Source of the DNA: Candidatus Avelusimicrobium pullarium
GTDB lineage: Bacteria; Elusimicrobiota; Elusimicrobia; Elusimicrobiales; Elusimicrobiaceae
DNA length: 64,000 bases
NCBI GenBank assembly: GCA_944323745.1
Contig: CALUTQ010000001.1
Span: 420,863-484,862 of the forward strand
Reading direction: 5' to 3'
Of the stretch, positions 16,116 to 24,477 are shown in pieces. Below the pieces are notes generated by a model. It was given only the letters and a program-made list of their open reading frames with translations, did not search any database and was not told where the DNA came from. The first letter of the stretch is position 1. Each line of letters begins with the position of its first letter. The translations under genes and the position numbers were made by a program.

Positions 16116-17077
16116 TGTTTTTTTAATTCTTGGTAAATGGCGTACATCGCCGCGCCCACGCCGCCTATATTGGGGTCCTGCGACACCAGCAATTTCAGCT
16201 TTTTAAACGGCGTTTGAATTTGCTGGTGATACAGCACATTTTCAACCGCCGGCAGGAAGAATTTGGCCGCGCCGGATACGCCCCCCGTCAGCACGACGGT
16301 ATCCATATCCAGCACCAAACACACATTGGCAATGCCTATACCCAGAAAAAAGCCCGTGTCTTCCCAAATTTTAAGTGCAAGCGGGCAGCCCTTTTCGGCT
16401 GCGCGGCTGACCAGTTCAATTTTAAAATCTTTCTCTTTTTTTACCATTTGCGCCAATATGGACTGCGGATGCTGCAAAACGCCTTCCATTACCCGCCGGC
16501 GTATGCCGATGGTGCCTACAAACGCTTCCAAACAGCCGCGGGCACCGCAGCCGCATTGGGGGCCCGTTTTTACGTCGGAAATTTTAGTGTGGCCCACTTC
16601 GCCTGCTGTGCCGTTGGCGCCTTGGTAGAGCTCTTTGTTTATAATCAGCCCGCCGCCTACACCGGTGCCCAGCGTAACGACAAGCACATTGCTGCCTTGG
16701 CGTTTGAGTACGCTTTCGTACACGCCCCAGGCGGCCAGAGTGGCGTCGTTAGCCACGTGGGGGCGTATGCCGGTCAGTTTTTCCAGAATATCGGCCAGCG
16801 GCCAGTCGTCCACGTCTTTAAATTTTAAATTGGGGTTATAGCGCAAAATGCCGTGCCGGTAGTCCACATCTCCCGGGGCACCTACGCCCACGACAACTTG
16901 TTGGTCGGCATATTCTTTTTTAATTTGATTGATGAATGCCGCAATGCGTTTTAAAAATTCTTCCGCGCCGTGTTCGTAATTGGTTTCCGCTTTTTCTTTG
17001 CGCAGAATTTCGCCGCGTTCATTCATAACATAGAGTTTTACAAATGTTCCGCCAATATCTACCCCGACGCCAATCAT
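16112..17077 (-). CDS. ROK-family sugar kinase (glucokinase-like)
   Basis: 321 residues. The phosphate-1 loop GVDIGGTFVKLYVM is at residues 5-18; the ROK signature covers TLGTGVGGGLIINKELYQGANGTAGEVGH and the zinc site is complete: H of EVGH plus CGCGARGCLE. The catalytic Asp is in NDATLAAWG. Likely phosphorylates glucose or an amino sugar with ATP to feed glycolysis; the window also holds tpiA in the same transcriptional run. It lacks the N-terminal DNA-binding domain of ROK repressors, so it is an enzyme. Start overlaps the xer stop and its stop overlaps the lptD start. Exact hexose unknown. Confidence 0.9.
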   Translation of the reverse strand: MIGVGVDIGGTFVKLYVMNERGEILRKEKAETNYEHGAEEFLKRIAAFINQIKKEYADQQVVVGVGAPGDVDYRHGILRYNPNLKFKDVDDWPLADILEKLTGIRPHVANDATLAAWGVYESVLKRQGSNVLVVTLGTGVGGGLIINKELYQGANGTAGEVGHTKISDVKTGPQCGCGARGCLEAFVGTIGIRRRVMEGVLQHPQSILAQMVKKEKDFKIELVSRAAEKGCPLALKIWEDTGFFLGIGIANVCLVLDMDTVVLTGGVSGAAKFFLPAVENVLYHQQIQTPFKKLKLLVSQDPNIGGVGAAMYAIYQELKKQ

Positions 17078-17961
17078 TTTTCCGGCTCCTTATTTTTAGG
17101 ATGTGCGTGCTGATACACGCTTTTTAATTTTTCCAGCGACACGTGTGTGTATACTTGGGTGGCCGCCAAACTTTTGTGGCCCAGCATTTCCTGCAGGCTG
17201 CGCAAATCGCAGCCGTTATTTAACAGATGCGTGGCAAACGAATGGCGCAAGCTGTGCGGACTTACTTTGCGCGCCACGCCCGACTGTATGGCTAAATTTT
17301 TAAAAATATAAGCTAACCCGTCCCCCGTCAGCGGTGTACCGTTTTTGTTTAAAAACAGCGCGTCCTGCGCCTGCGGGTTTTGCCGCGTGGACAAATAGTC
17401 CTTAATGGCTTTTAACGCGCGGTCCGTTACGGGCACAAAGCGTTCTTTATTGCCTTTGCCCAGCACTTTGACCACGCCGTTAAAAAAATCCACATCGGCT
17501 ATTTTCAGCCCCGTCACTTCGCTGCGGCGCAGCCCGCTGGAATAAATCAGTTCAAACAAAGCCTTGTTGCGTGCGGCATAGCGGCCTTTTTCGGCTGCGG
17601 TATCCAGCAGACGGTCGGTTTCCTGCACGGTTAAAAACTTGGGCAGTATCCTTTCCCGCTTGGGGGAAGGCAGCAATTTAAACGGGTTTTGTTTAATTTG
17701 CCCCTGTTCCAGCAAATAATGCGCCAAGCTGCGCAAGGAGGCTATCTTGCGCAAAATGGTATTGCGCGCCGGATGCTTGGCCGAAAGCGTTGCCAAAAAA
17801 GAACGGATGTGCCCCGGGGCAAAACAGTCCGCCCCGTTGAGGCGGCGCAGTTTGCAAAAGTCGGCAAATTCCTGCAAATCTTCCCCGTAGCCCTGCAGGG
17901 TATGGGGGGAAAAATTTTTATTTTGCAAATGCAGCAAAAAAGCTTCCTTCCATTTTTCCAC
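17074..17961 (-). CDS. xerC: Tyrosine recombinase XerC/XerD
   Basis: 295 residues, the size of chromosomal Xer recombinases. An N-terminal SAM-like core-binding domain (FSPHTLQGYGEDLQEFADFC) is followed by the catalytic domain with all six residues: Arg in SSGLRRSEVTGL, Lys in GKGNKERFVP, H-x-x-R in SPHSLRHSFATHLL, His in MLGHKSLAATQ and Tyr in VYTHV. It resolves chromosome dimers at dif with FtsK. Start is GTG with the RBS CGGAGG. It lies between topA and a ROK kinase in a housekeeping run with no attachment sites or phage genes around, so it is not a mobile-element integrase. XerC versus XerD cannot be decided from the sequence alone. Confidence 0.88.
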   Translation of the reverse strand: MEKWKEAFLLHLQNKNFSPHTLQGYGEDLQEFADFCKLRRLNGADCFAPGHIRSFLATLSAKHPARNTILRKIASLRSLAHYLLEQGQIKQNPFKLLPSPKRERILPKFLTVQETDRLLDTAAEKGRYAARNKALFELIYSSGLRRSEVTGLKIADVDFFNGVVKVLGKGNKERFVPVTDRALKAIKDYLSTRQNPQAQDALFLNKNGTPLTGDGLAYIFKNLAIQSGVARKVSPHSLRHSFATHLLNNGCDLRSLQEMLGHKSLAATQVYTHVSLEKLKSVYQHAHPKNKEPEK

Positions 17962-17973
17962 GTGCGGCCTCCG

Positions 17974-20238
17974 TCAGGCCTTTTGCTCGTGTTTGGCTTT
18001 GATTTGGGCGATTTCTTCGTCGCTTACGTTTACGATATTGCGGCATTTGGGGTAACCCGAACAACCCAAAAAATAACCGCGTTTGGAACTGCGCAGCACC
18101 ATCGGCTTGCCGCATTTGTCGCAAATGCGGTCGGTCACGATCGGGCCGGCGGAAGCGACTTTGTTCCCCTCTGCATCCAGCGAATAGGTATTTTTGCATT
18201 TGGGGTAAGCCGAGCAAGCCAAAAATTTGCCTCTGCGGCCGGTGCGTATGACCATAGGCGCGCCGCATTTGTCGCAAATTTCATTGGTAGCCTGCGGCAT
18301 AATTTTTTCGCCTTCTTTGCCCAAATTGATTTTGCCTTTACAGGCGGGAGCGTCGGAGCAGACCAAGTATTGCCCGAAGCGGCTGGTTTTAAGCAGCATC
18401 GGTTTGCCGCAGATGGGGCATTTTTCGTCGGTTTGTTTGGCTGCGGGGCGCTGCATACCTTTGTCGGCGGCGTCCAATTCTTTTTGGAACGGGCCGTAAA
18501 ACTCGTTAAGCAGGTCCACCCATTTTTGGGCTCCTTCGGCCACTTCGTCCAGTTTTTCTTCCACGCCGGCCGTGTAGGACAGGTCCATAATCTCTTTAAA
18601 AAATTCTTTTAAGCTTTCCGTCACCGTCATTCCCAATTCCGTTGCCACCAGTTTGTTGCTTTTGGGCTGACGGGCAATATATTTGCGATCCAAAATGGTT
18701 TTGATGGTGGGGGCATAGGTGGACGGCCGGCCGATGCCGTGCTTTTCCAGCGTTTTGATTAGGCTGGCTTCGTTGTAATAGGGCGGCGGCGTTGTTTTGT
18801 GATCCTTGGTGGCAATTTCTTTTAAGGTCAAAGCGTCGCCTTCGGCCAAGTCCGGCAGCAGGGCGGTTTCTTCGTTTTCATTGTCGTCATCGTCTTTATA
18901 GACGGATAAATAACCCTGAAATTTAACCGTTCTGCCGCCGGCGCGCAGTACGCAGGCGTCGTTGCTGCCGGCATATATGTCTACGGTTACCGTGTTAAAC
19001 ACGGCCTCTGCCATTTGGCTGGCCACAAAACGCAGCCAAATCAGCTCGTAAAGTTTGTATTGGTCGGCCGTTAAAAACTGTTTAATGCTTTGCGGCGTGC
19101 GGCGCACGTCGGTGGGGTGGATAGATTCGTGGGCTTCCTGCGCGCCTTTTACCTTGCTTTTGTAGACGGGCGCGTGGGCAGGGGCGTATGCGGCCCCGTA
19201 TTTTTCGGCAATAAATTTTTTGGTTTGTTCCTGCAGCAGTTTGGACACGTTAAAAGAGTCCGTTCTCATATACGTAATCAAACCGACGGTCTGGCCGGCA
19301 ATTTCAATACCTTCGTAGAGGTGTTGGGCGGTCATCATCGTTTTTTGAGAAGGGAAACCCAATTTGTTGTAAGCGTCCTGCTGCATAGAACTGGTAATAA
19401 AGGGCGGTTTGGGTTTTTGTTTGACCTCTTTCTTTTCTATTTTAGCCACACGCACCGGCCCTTGGCGCAGCAGCGTGCTGACGGGAGCCAGTGTTTCGGG
19501 CTTGTCAAAAACGGTACTTTTTACTTTATAGTCTTCGGCAAACAGGTGATAGGTTTTGGTTTGCTCCACATTTTTGCCGTCCCATTTTAAAAGCCGCGCC
19601 CAAAACAGCGGCTGGGCACCGGGTTTTTCAAACTGGGCTTTAAGCGTCCAATACGGCTGTTCTTTAAATTGTTCTATTTCTTTGGCGCGTTCGGTTAACA
19701 AACGCACCGCCACGGACTGCACGCGTCCGGCCGAAAGACCGGAGGTAATCTTTTTCCACAAAAGGGGTGAAAGTTTATAGCCTACAATGCGGTCCAAAAT
19801 GCGCCGCGCCTGCTGGGCGTTGACCAAATTGTCGTCAATTTTGCGTGCGTGAGCAAAGGACTCTTTAATAGCCGCAGGCGTAATTTCGTGAAAGTAAATG
19901 CGCTGATAGCGGTCTTTGGGCAGTTTCAGCAGTTCCACCAAATGCCAGGCGATGGCTTCCCCCTCGCGGTCAGGGTCGGTAGCCAAATAGATTTCGGAGG
20001 CGTTTTTGGCGGCGGCTTCCAGTTCTTTAATCAGCTTTTTGGCGCGCTCCACGGGCTGATAGGTGGGTTTAAAGCCGTGTGCAATATCTACGCCAATATC
20101 GTGCGAGGGCAAATCCCGCACGTGGCCGAAAGAGCTGCGCACCCAAAAGTCCGGCCCTAAAATTTTGCTGATGGTTTTTTGCTTGGTCGGAGATTCCACA
20201 ATGACGAGTTTTTTGCCTTTAATGTTGTTGGTTGCCAT
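17974..20238 (-). CDS. topA: DNA topoisomerase I
   Basis: 754 residues. Type IA topoisomerase that relaxes negative supercoils. The Toprim domain opens with KKLVIVESPTKQKTISKIL and has the acidic triad region TDPDREGEAIAWHL; the catalytic tyrosine lies in GLITYMRTDSF near residue 323. The C-terminus carries three tandem topoisomerase zinc fingers of the CPxCG...C form (CPICGKPM, CDKCGAPM, CDKCGKPM), close to the arrangement in E. coli. RBS AAGGAT before ATG. Located 19 bp downstream of dprA, as in many bacteria where dprA and topA are adjacent. Confidence 0.97.
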   Translation of the reverse strand: MATNNIKGKKLVIVESPTKQKTISKILGPDFWVRSSFGHVRDLPSHDIGVDIAHGFKPTYQPVERAKKLIKELEAAAKNASEIYLATDPDREGEAIAWHLVELLKLPKDRYQRIYFHEITPAAIKESFAHARKIDDNLVNAQQARRILDRIVGYKLSPLLWKKITSGLSAGRVQSVAVRLLTERAKEIEQFKEQPYWTLKAQFEKPGAQPLFWARLLKWDGKNVEQTKTYHLFAEDYKVKSTVFDKPETLAPVSTLLRQGPVRVAKIEKKEVKQKPKPPFITSSMQQDAYNKLGFPSQKTMMTAQHLYEGIEIAGQTVGLITYMRTDSFNVSKLLQEQTKKFIAEKYGAAYAPAHAPVYKSKVKGAQEAHESIHPTDVRRTPQSIKQFLTADQYKLYELIWLRFVASQMAEAVFNTVTVDIYAGSNDACVLRAGGRTVKFQGYLSVYKDDDDNENEETALLPDLAEGDALTLKEIATKDHKTTPPPYYNEASLIKTLEKHGIGRPSTYAPTIKTILDRKYIARQPKSNKLVATELGMTVTESLKEFFKEIMDLSYTAGVEEKLDEVAEGAQKWVDLLNEFYGPFQKELDAADKGMQRPAAKQTDEKCPICGKPMLLKTSRFGQYLVCSDAPACKGKINLGKEGEKIMPQATNEICDKCGAPMVIRTGRRGKFLACSAYPKCKNTYSLDAEGNKVASAGPIVTDRICDKCGKPMVLRSSKRGYFLGCSGYPKCRNIVNVSDEEIAQIKAKHEQKA

Positions 20239-20257
20239 AAATATCCTTAAAACGAAC

Positions 20258-21382
20258 TTAAAATTTACTTTTGCTGTACAGCCCTGCCTGCGAGGTCAAA
20301 AGCCCTTTTACCTCCAGCTCAAACAGCACTTCCGCCGCCTGCGGTACGGAAAGATGCAGCGCTTCCACCACCTGGTCGGCGGATGCTTCTTCTGCAGAAG
20401 CGATAAATTGCATTACCTGCTTTTGTAAATCGGTCAGCCCGTTTTGTTTTTCAGACGCCTGCGTCTGTTCCTGCGGCATTTGCAGGGAAAACAAACCCGG
20501 GTTTGATATATAGTCTATTATATCTTTTACGCACGTGACAACGCCTGCTCCGTCCGCAATCAGGCGGTTGGGGCCTTGACTTTGCGGGCTGTCTATAGGG
20601 CCGGGCACGGCCAGCACGTCTTTGCCCATTTCCAGGGCCAATTTGGCGGTAATAAGCGCGCCCGATTTGGCCTCCCCTTCCACCACAACCACCAATTCCG
20701 ACAAAGCGGCAATAATGCGGTTGCGGCGCGGAAAATGAAACGCATTGGGCGGCTTATTAAACGGCAGCTCGGATACAATTGCCCCGCCGTGCTGCAGAAT
20801 GGCGCGCGCCAGTTCGCGGTTTTCGGGCGGGTAACAGCGGCCGATGCCCGTGCCGATAACGGCCACCGTGGGTTTTTTAAGACGTACGGCGGCTGCGTGA
20901 CATTGACTGTCCACACCGCGGGCCAGCCCGCTGACGATGACGGCACCTGCCTGTGCCAGCCCCTCGGCCAGCGTGGCCGAAGCCCGCCTGCCGTAGGGGG
21001 TAATTTTGCGCGTACCCACCATACCGATACACGCCTGATTAGGCTGCGGCAGTTTGCCCAGCACATACAAGGCGACGGGGGCTTCTTTAATTTGGCGCAG
21101 GGAGGCGGGATATTCGTCGTCTTCCGGAATCAAAATACGTCCGCCGTATTTTTCCGTTTTTTCCAATTCTTCCTGCGGGTTGACGGCAAACGCGTCGCGC
21201 AGAAAATGCGCGGCGGTGGAAGGGTTCATTTGCGCTTCACGGGCCAGTGTGTCGGCGTCTTGCTTTAAAATTTCTTCGGCCGAGCCGAAAATGTCAATCA
21301 GCCGCGCCAGCCAATCGGCCCGTAAATACAAAAAGGCGTTAATGCGTATGCGCGCCAGGCGCTCTTGCATAGACACGCTCAT
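20258..21382 (-). CDS. dprA: DNA processing protein DprA
   Basis: 374 residues. Binds incoming single-stranded DNA and loads RecA during natural transformation. An N-terminal SAM-like segment is followed by the Rossmann-type DprA core: YPASLRQIKEAPVALYVLG, GMVGTRKITPYGRRA, VSGLARGVDSQCHAAAV, GIGRCYPPENREL, SELPFNKPPNAFHFPRRNRIIAALSELVVVVE and SGALITAKLALEMGKDVLAVPG. A C-terminal winged-helix domain (residues ~310-374) is present. Overlaps comM by ATGA. Together with comM and the pilin genes it points to DNA uptake ability, although no comEA or comEC is in view. Confidence 0.96.
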   Translation of the reverse strand: MSVSMQERLARIRINAFLYLRADWLARLIDIFGSAEEILKQDADTLAREAQMNPSTAAHFLRDAFAVNPQEELEKTEKYGGRILIPEDDEYPASLRQIKEAPVALYVLGKLPQPNQACIGMVGTRKITPYGRRASATLAEGLAQAGAVIVSGLARGVDSQCHAAAVRLKKPTVAVIGTGIGRCYPPENRELARAILQHGGAIVSELPFNKPPNAFHFPRRNRIIAALSELVVVVEGEAKSGALITAKLALEMGKDVLAVPGPIDSPQSQGPNRLIADGAGVVTCVKDIIDYISNPGLFSLQMPQEQTQASEKQNGLTDLQKQVMQFIASAEEASADQVVEALHLSVPQAAEVLFELEVKGLLTSQAGLYSKSKF

Positions 21383-22920
21383 ACGTCCGGCACCCCCTTG
21401 CGGTCCAGCGGGCGGTATTGCAGCACTTCTATCAGGTGGGCGTTTTCTATATGGTCTTTGCCTTCCAAATCGGCAATGGTGCGGGCGGTTTTAAGCACTT
21501 TGTCCAAACTGCGTGCGCTGAGGCCGAATTTGCGCATAGCCGCCTCTAAAATGGCATCGGCTCCGGCAGGAAGGGGGCAAAACTGTTTAATTTGCTTAGG
21601 CGTCATAAAAGCATTGGCTGTGGTAGCTGTGCCTTTAAACCGTGCCTGCTGGCGCTTGCGCGCCGCCAACACACGGGCAGCAATTTGGGCGGAGCTGTCG
21701 CCCTCGGAGGCTTTATTCCAGTCGCCGTAAGCGACAGGGTTTAGATTGACGGTTAAATCAATGCGGTCCAAAAGCGGGCCCGATATTTTGGCCTGGTAAC
21801 GCCGTATTTGCATCGGGGTGCAGGTGCAGGGTTTGTGCGGATTGCCCAAATTGCCGCACGGGCAGGGGTTCATTGCCGCAATTAAAGTAAAGCGCGCCGG
21901 ATAGGTTACCGTTTCTTTGGCGCGGGAAATGGTCACTTGGCCGTTTTCCAGCGGTTGGCGCAGCACTTCCAGCGTAGCGCGGGAAAATTCCGCAAATTCG
22001 TCCAAAAACAATACGCCGTTATGCGCCAGGGACACTTCCCCGGGGCGGGGGTTGCTGCCGCCGCCGATAAGCGCCGCTTCGGAAATGGTGTGGTGCGGGT
22101 CGCGAAAGGGACGGGTGTGCAGACGGCCCTTCATTTTGCCCAGTAAATTGCAGACGGAATAAATTTTGGTGATTTCCAGGCTTTCTTCTTCTGTCAGTGG
22201 CGGCAGAATGCCTGCAAAACGTTTGGCCAGCATACTTTTGCCGGTGCCCGGCAGGCCGATCATCAGCACATTATGGCCGCCTGCGGCGGCAATTTCCAGC
22301 GCGCGTTTGGCTACGGCTTGGCCTTTAACGTCGCAAAAGTCCAGCACGGCGGCCGGTTCTTCTTCCTGCGGCGGCACATAGGCCATTTGCACGCTTTCCT
22401 GCGGCAGTTTGCCTTCCAGCCAACCGGCTAAATCGCGCAAAGTGCGCGGGGTAATAAACGGCAGGCCGGCTGTTTGCCCTTCCAAAAAATTATCCGGTGC
22501 GATTACCGCCGTGCCTTGGCTGTTTTTGACGCCGATAAGCATAGGCAATACGCCGGCGCAGGGGCGCAAGGTGCCGTCTAAGGCCAACTCTCCCAGCAAA
22601 ATAAGATCTTTTAGTTTTTTAACCGCCGTTTCCGACAGGGCGCCCGAAGCGGCCAAAATGCCGGCGGCAATAGGCAGGTCAAACTGGGTGCCGCTTTTGC
22701 GCAGTTCGGCGGGGCTTAAATTGACGGTAATGCGCTTTAGCGGGAAATCAAACCCACTGTTGCGTATGGCGGCAATGACGCGTTCTTTGCTTTCTTTTAC
22801 CTCGGCATCGGGCAAGCCAACGACGGACAAGGTGGGCATTCCCGAAGAAATGTCCACCTCTGTCGTAACTTCAAAACCGTCTATGCCTTTTAGGGCGCAG
22901 GTACGGACGCTGGCTAACAT
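21379..22920 (-). CDS. comM: ComM/YifB-type AAA+ branch-migration helicase
   Basis: 513 residues, full length. An N-terminal Lon-type S5 fold domain (residues ~1-175) precedes the Mg-chelatase-like AAA+ module with Walker A GLPGTGKSMLAKRF near residue 222, RPFRDPHHTISEAALIGGG, HNGVLFLDEFAEF (Walker B), NPCPCGNLG and a C-terminal helical domain. ComM hexamers promote branch migration when transformed DNA is integrated. The cysteine pair CPCG...CTC that may bind zinc is present. It lies directly between a FlgT-like lipoprotein (1-bp gap) and dprA. Confidence 0.94.
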   Translation of the reverse strand: MLASVRTCALKGIDGFEVTTEVDISSGMPTLSVVGLPDAEVKESKERVIAAIRNSGFDFPLKRITVNLSPAELRKSGTQFDLPIAAGILAASGALSETAVKKLKDLILLGELALDGTLRPCAGVLPMLIGVKNSQGTAVIAPDNFLEGQTAGLPFITPRTLRDLAGWLEGKLPQESVQMAYVPPQEEEPAAVLDFCDVKGQAVAKRALEIAAAGGHNVLMIGLPGTGKSMLAKRFAGILPPLTEEESLEITKIYSVCNLLGKMKGRLHTRPFRDPHHTISEAALIGGGSNPRPGEVSLAHNGVLFLDEFAEFSRATLEVLRQPLENGQVTISRAKETVTYPARFTLIAAMNPCPCGNLGNPHKPCTCTPMQIRRYQAKISGPLLDRIDLTVNLNPVAYGDWNKASEGDSSAQIAARVLAARKRQQARFKGTATTANAFMTPKQIKQFCPLPAGADAILEAAMRKFGLSARSLDKVLKTARTIADLEGKDHIENAHLIEVLQYRPLDRKGVPDV

Positions 22921-22921
22921 A

Positions 22922-24028
22922 TTAGATAAAGTTCAATACAATTTGCTGAGGCGAAATCCCCATTACCGTAAAGTTTACGTTATAGCTGCGGATAATCTTG
23001 GCGGTCAGTTCTTCGCCGGAAGAAATATTTGCCGAGATTTCAAAATACGCGTCGGAGTTGGTGTATTTAACCAGATTAAAGTCCTCAATTTCGCGCATTT
23101 CTTTAAAGATATCCTGCACCTGTTTGAGGCGTTCAATGCTTTTTACGTTCTGCACCACTACGTTAAATTTAGTGGCCGAGTTAATAGCCGCATTGATGGG
23201 CTCAATAAGTTGTTTGGCGGCCGCTTCACACGCGGCGGAAACGGACTTTTGCGCGGCAATGTTTTCTATCGGGTCAAGCCCGCTGACCTGGTCGGCCGCT
23301 TCCCCCACGATTTGATAGTTTTTGGTGGAAGCCACCTTAATGTTGGCGCGTGCGCGGTAGGTTTTAAACGGCGACGAAATGCCCGGCAAAGCCTGCAGCG
23401 GGGCGGTGTTTACGTCTGCCATAATGATAAAACGAGCGCCTTCCAGACGGGCCTGGTCAATGACCGGCGTGGGATTGTCCAAATTGTTTTGGCTCAGATT
23501 GTCGCCGTTGACCAACGCATAAGGCTGGTTTTTCAAAGCGCGGTAAATGGCTTGTTTGCACTCTTGTTTAAGCGATACTTCATCGCCCACCGTTTCGCGC
23601 GACGTAATCAAAATAGTGGTGCGTTTGGCAAAGGCGTCGGCTTCGGACTCTTTAATAATGTCGCTGATGTCTTTAACCAGCACCATCACGCGTACGCGGG
23701 TATACCATTGGTCCCCTTTGCGGTAGGCTTTTTGTACGTATCCGCGGCGGATAAAACCGGCCGATTTGGATGTGATTTTATCTTCCACCAGCTGGGCTTG
23801 TTCCACCGTGGTGGAGGAAGAAATGAAAATGCCGGCCACTTTTTCCACCGCGGCGCGTTGGGCGGCCAGTTCGCCTTCTTTTTTCATTTCGGAAATATTG
23901 TTTTCATCGTAGGGAACCAAAGATTCCGCCACCACATACTCGCCATCGCCTTTGGGGCCGATGTGCAAAGCACGGCAGGCCGAAAGCGCAAAAACCGCCA
24001 CAACGGCGATAAGTAAGAGTTTCTTCAT
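22922..24028 (-). CDS. FlgT/LPP20-related lipoprotein of unknown role
   Basis: 368 residues. Signal peptide with lipobox LSAC (Cys18). Residues ~45-120 (EGELAAQRAAVEKVAGIFISSSTTVEQAQLVEDKITSKSAGFIRRGYV) match the pattern of the N-terminal domain of FlgT and related LPP20-like proteins, which form rings or envelope structures around flagellar motors. A TolB-N-like middle region (residues ~150-260) and another alpha/beta repeat follow. No flagellar genes are present here, so a flagellar role is not implied. Starts on the TAATG junction with the 149-residue lipoprotein, and both follow the DnaA-like gene in tight array. Domain relation is moderate; function unknown. Confidence 0.75.
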   Translation of the reverse strand: MKKLLLIAVVAVFALSACRALHIGPKGDGEYVVAESLVPYDENNISEMKKEGELAAQRAAVEKVAGIFISSSTTVEQAQLVEDKITSKSAGFIRRGYVQKAYRKGDQWYTRVRVMVLVKDISDIIKESEADAFAKRTTILITSRETVGDEVSLKQECKQAIYRALKNQPYALVNGDNLSQNNLDNPTPVIDQARLEGARFIIMADVNTAPLQALPGISSPFKTYRARANIKVASTKNYQIVGEAADQVSGLDPIENIAAQKSVSAACEAAAKQLIEPINAAINSATKFNVVVQNVKSIERLKQVQDIFKEMREIEDFNLVKYTNSDAYFEISANISSGEELTAKIIRSYNVNFTVMGISPQQIVLNFI

Positions 24029-24477
24029 TATTTATTCTCCTGCGGGTTAAGACCGGCCGCCTGCAGTTTTTCGCGCGAAATACGCATAATGACCGTGCAG
24101 CCGCCGTCATCCAAATATTCGGTGGAGACCAGTTCCATATCGTTTAAAATACCGCTGGCGGAGGTGTGTATGGTAGATCCTTCCGACACGGCGTCCACAA
24201 TTTGTACGTTGCTTTCCAAATTGGCTCCGTAGAGCACTTCGGTCGCCCGCTGATAGGCGTGGGCAATGGCCGCTTCGCGCGACAAAATGCGGCGCTGCGA
24301 ATCGCTTTTATGGGCCGGGTTGGCGGCGCCAAAACCGCGCACCCACAGGTATTGGTCATCCGTCAGCGTGTCATTAAAGGAAGGGGCAATGACGCCGTTT
24401 TTAACGGCGCTTTTCATATGCCCGCCGCAGGCGCCCAGGCATAAAAGCCCGGCCAGTAAAAGGGTCAGTTTTTTCAT
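24028..24477 (-). CDS. LPP20-like lipoprotein
   Basis: 149 residues. Lipobox LGAC (Cys17) after an 16-residue signal. The mature part (WVRGFGAANPAHKSDSQRRILSREAAIAHAYQRATEVLYG) shows the alternation of a strand, an REAAIAHAYQRA-type helix and a following strand found in LPP20/FlgT-like domains. It is probably a small partner of the larger FlgT-like lipoprotein encoded next. Overlaps the DnaA-like gene by 4 bp and the next gene by 1 bp, so the three are coupled. Function unknown; the lipoprotein call is firm. Confidence 0.78.
   Translation of the reverse strand: MKKLTLLLAGLLCLGACGGHMKSAVKNGVIAPSFNDTLTDDQYLWVRGFGAANPAHKSDSQRRILSREAAIAHAYQRATEVLYGANLESNVQIVDAVSEGSTIHTSASGILNDMELVSTEYLDDGGCTVIMRISREKLQAAGLNPQENK

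Noticed and set aside
17074..17961. Xer recombinase as sign of a mobile element
   Set aside because: Length, residues and neighbours (topA, ROK kinase) fit the chromosomal Xer; no att sites, phage genes or repeats nearby.
22409..24016. 535-codon open frame on the plus strand
   Set aside because: It lies opposite comM and the FlgT-like lipoprotein, both with clear domains. GC-skewed codons keep antisense frames open in this genome.
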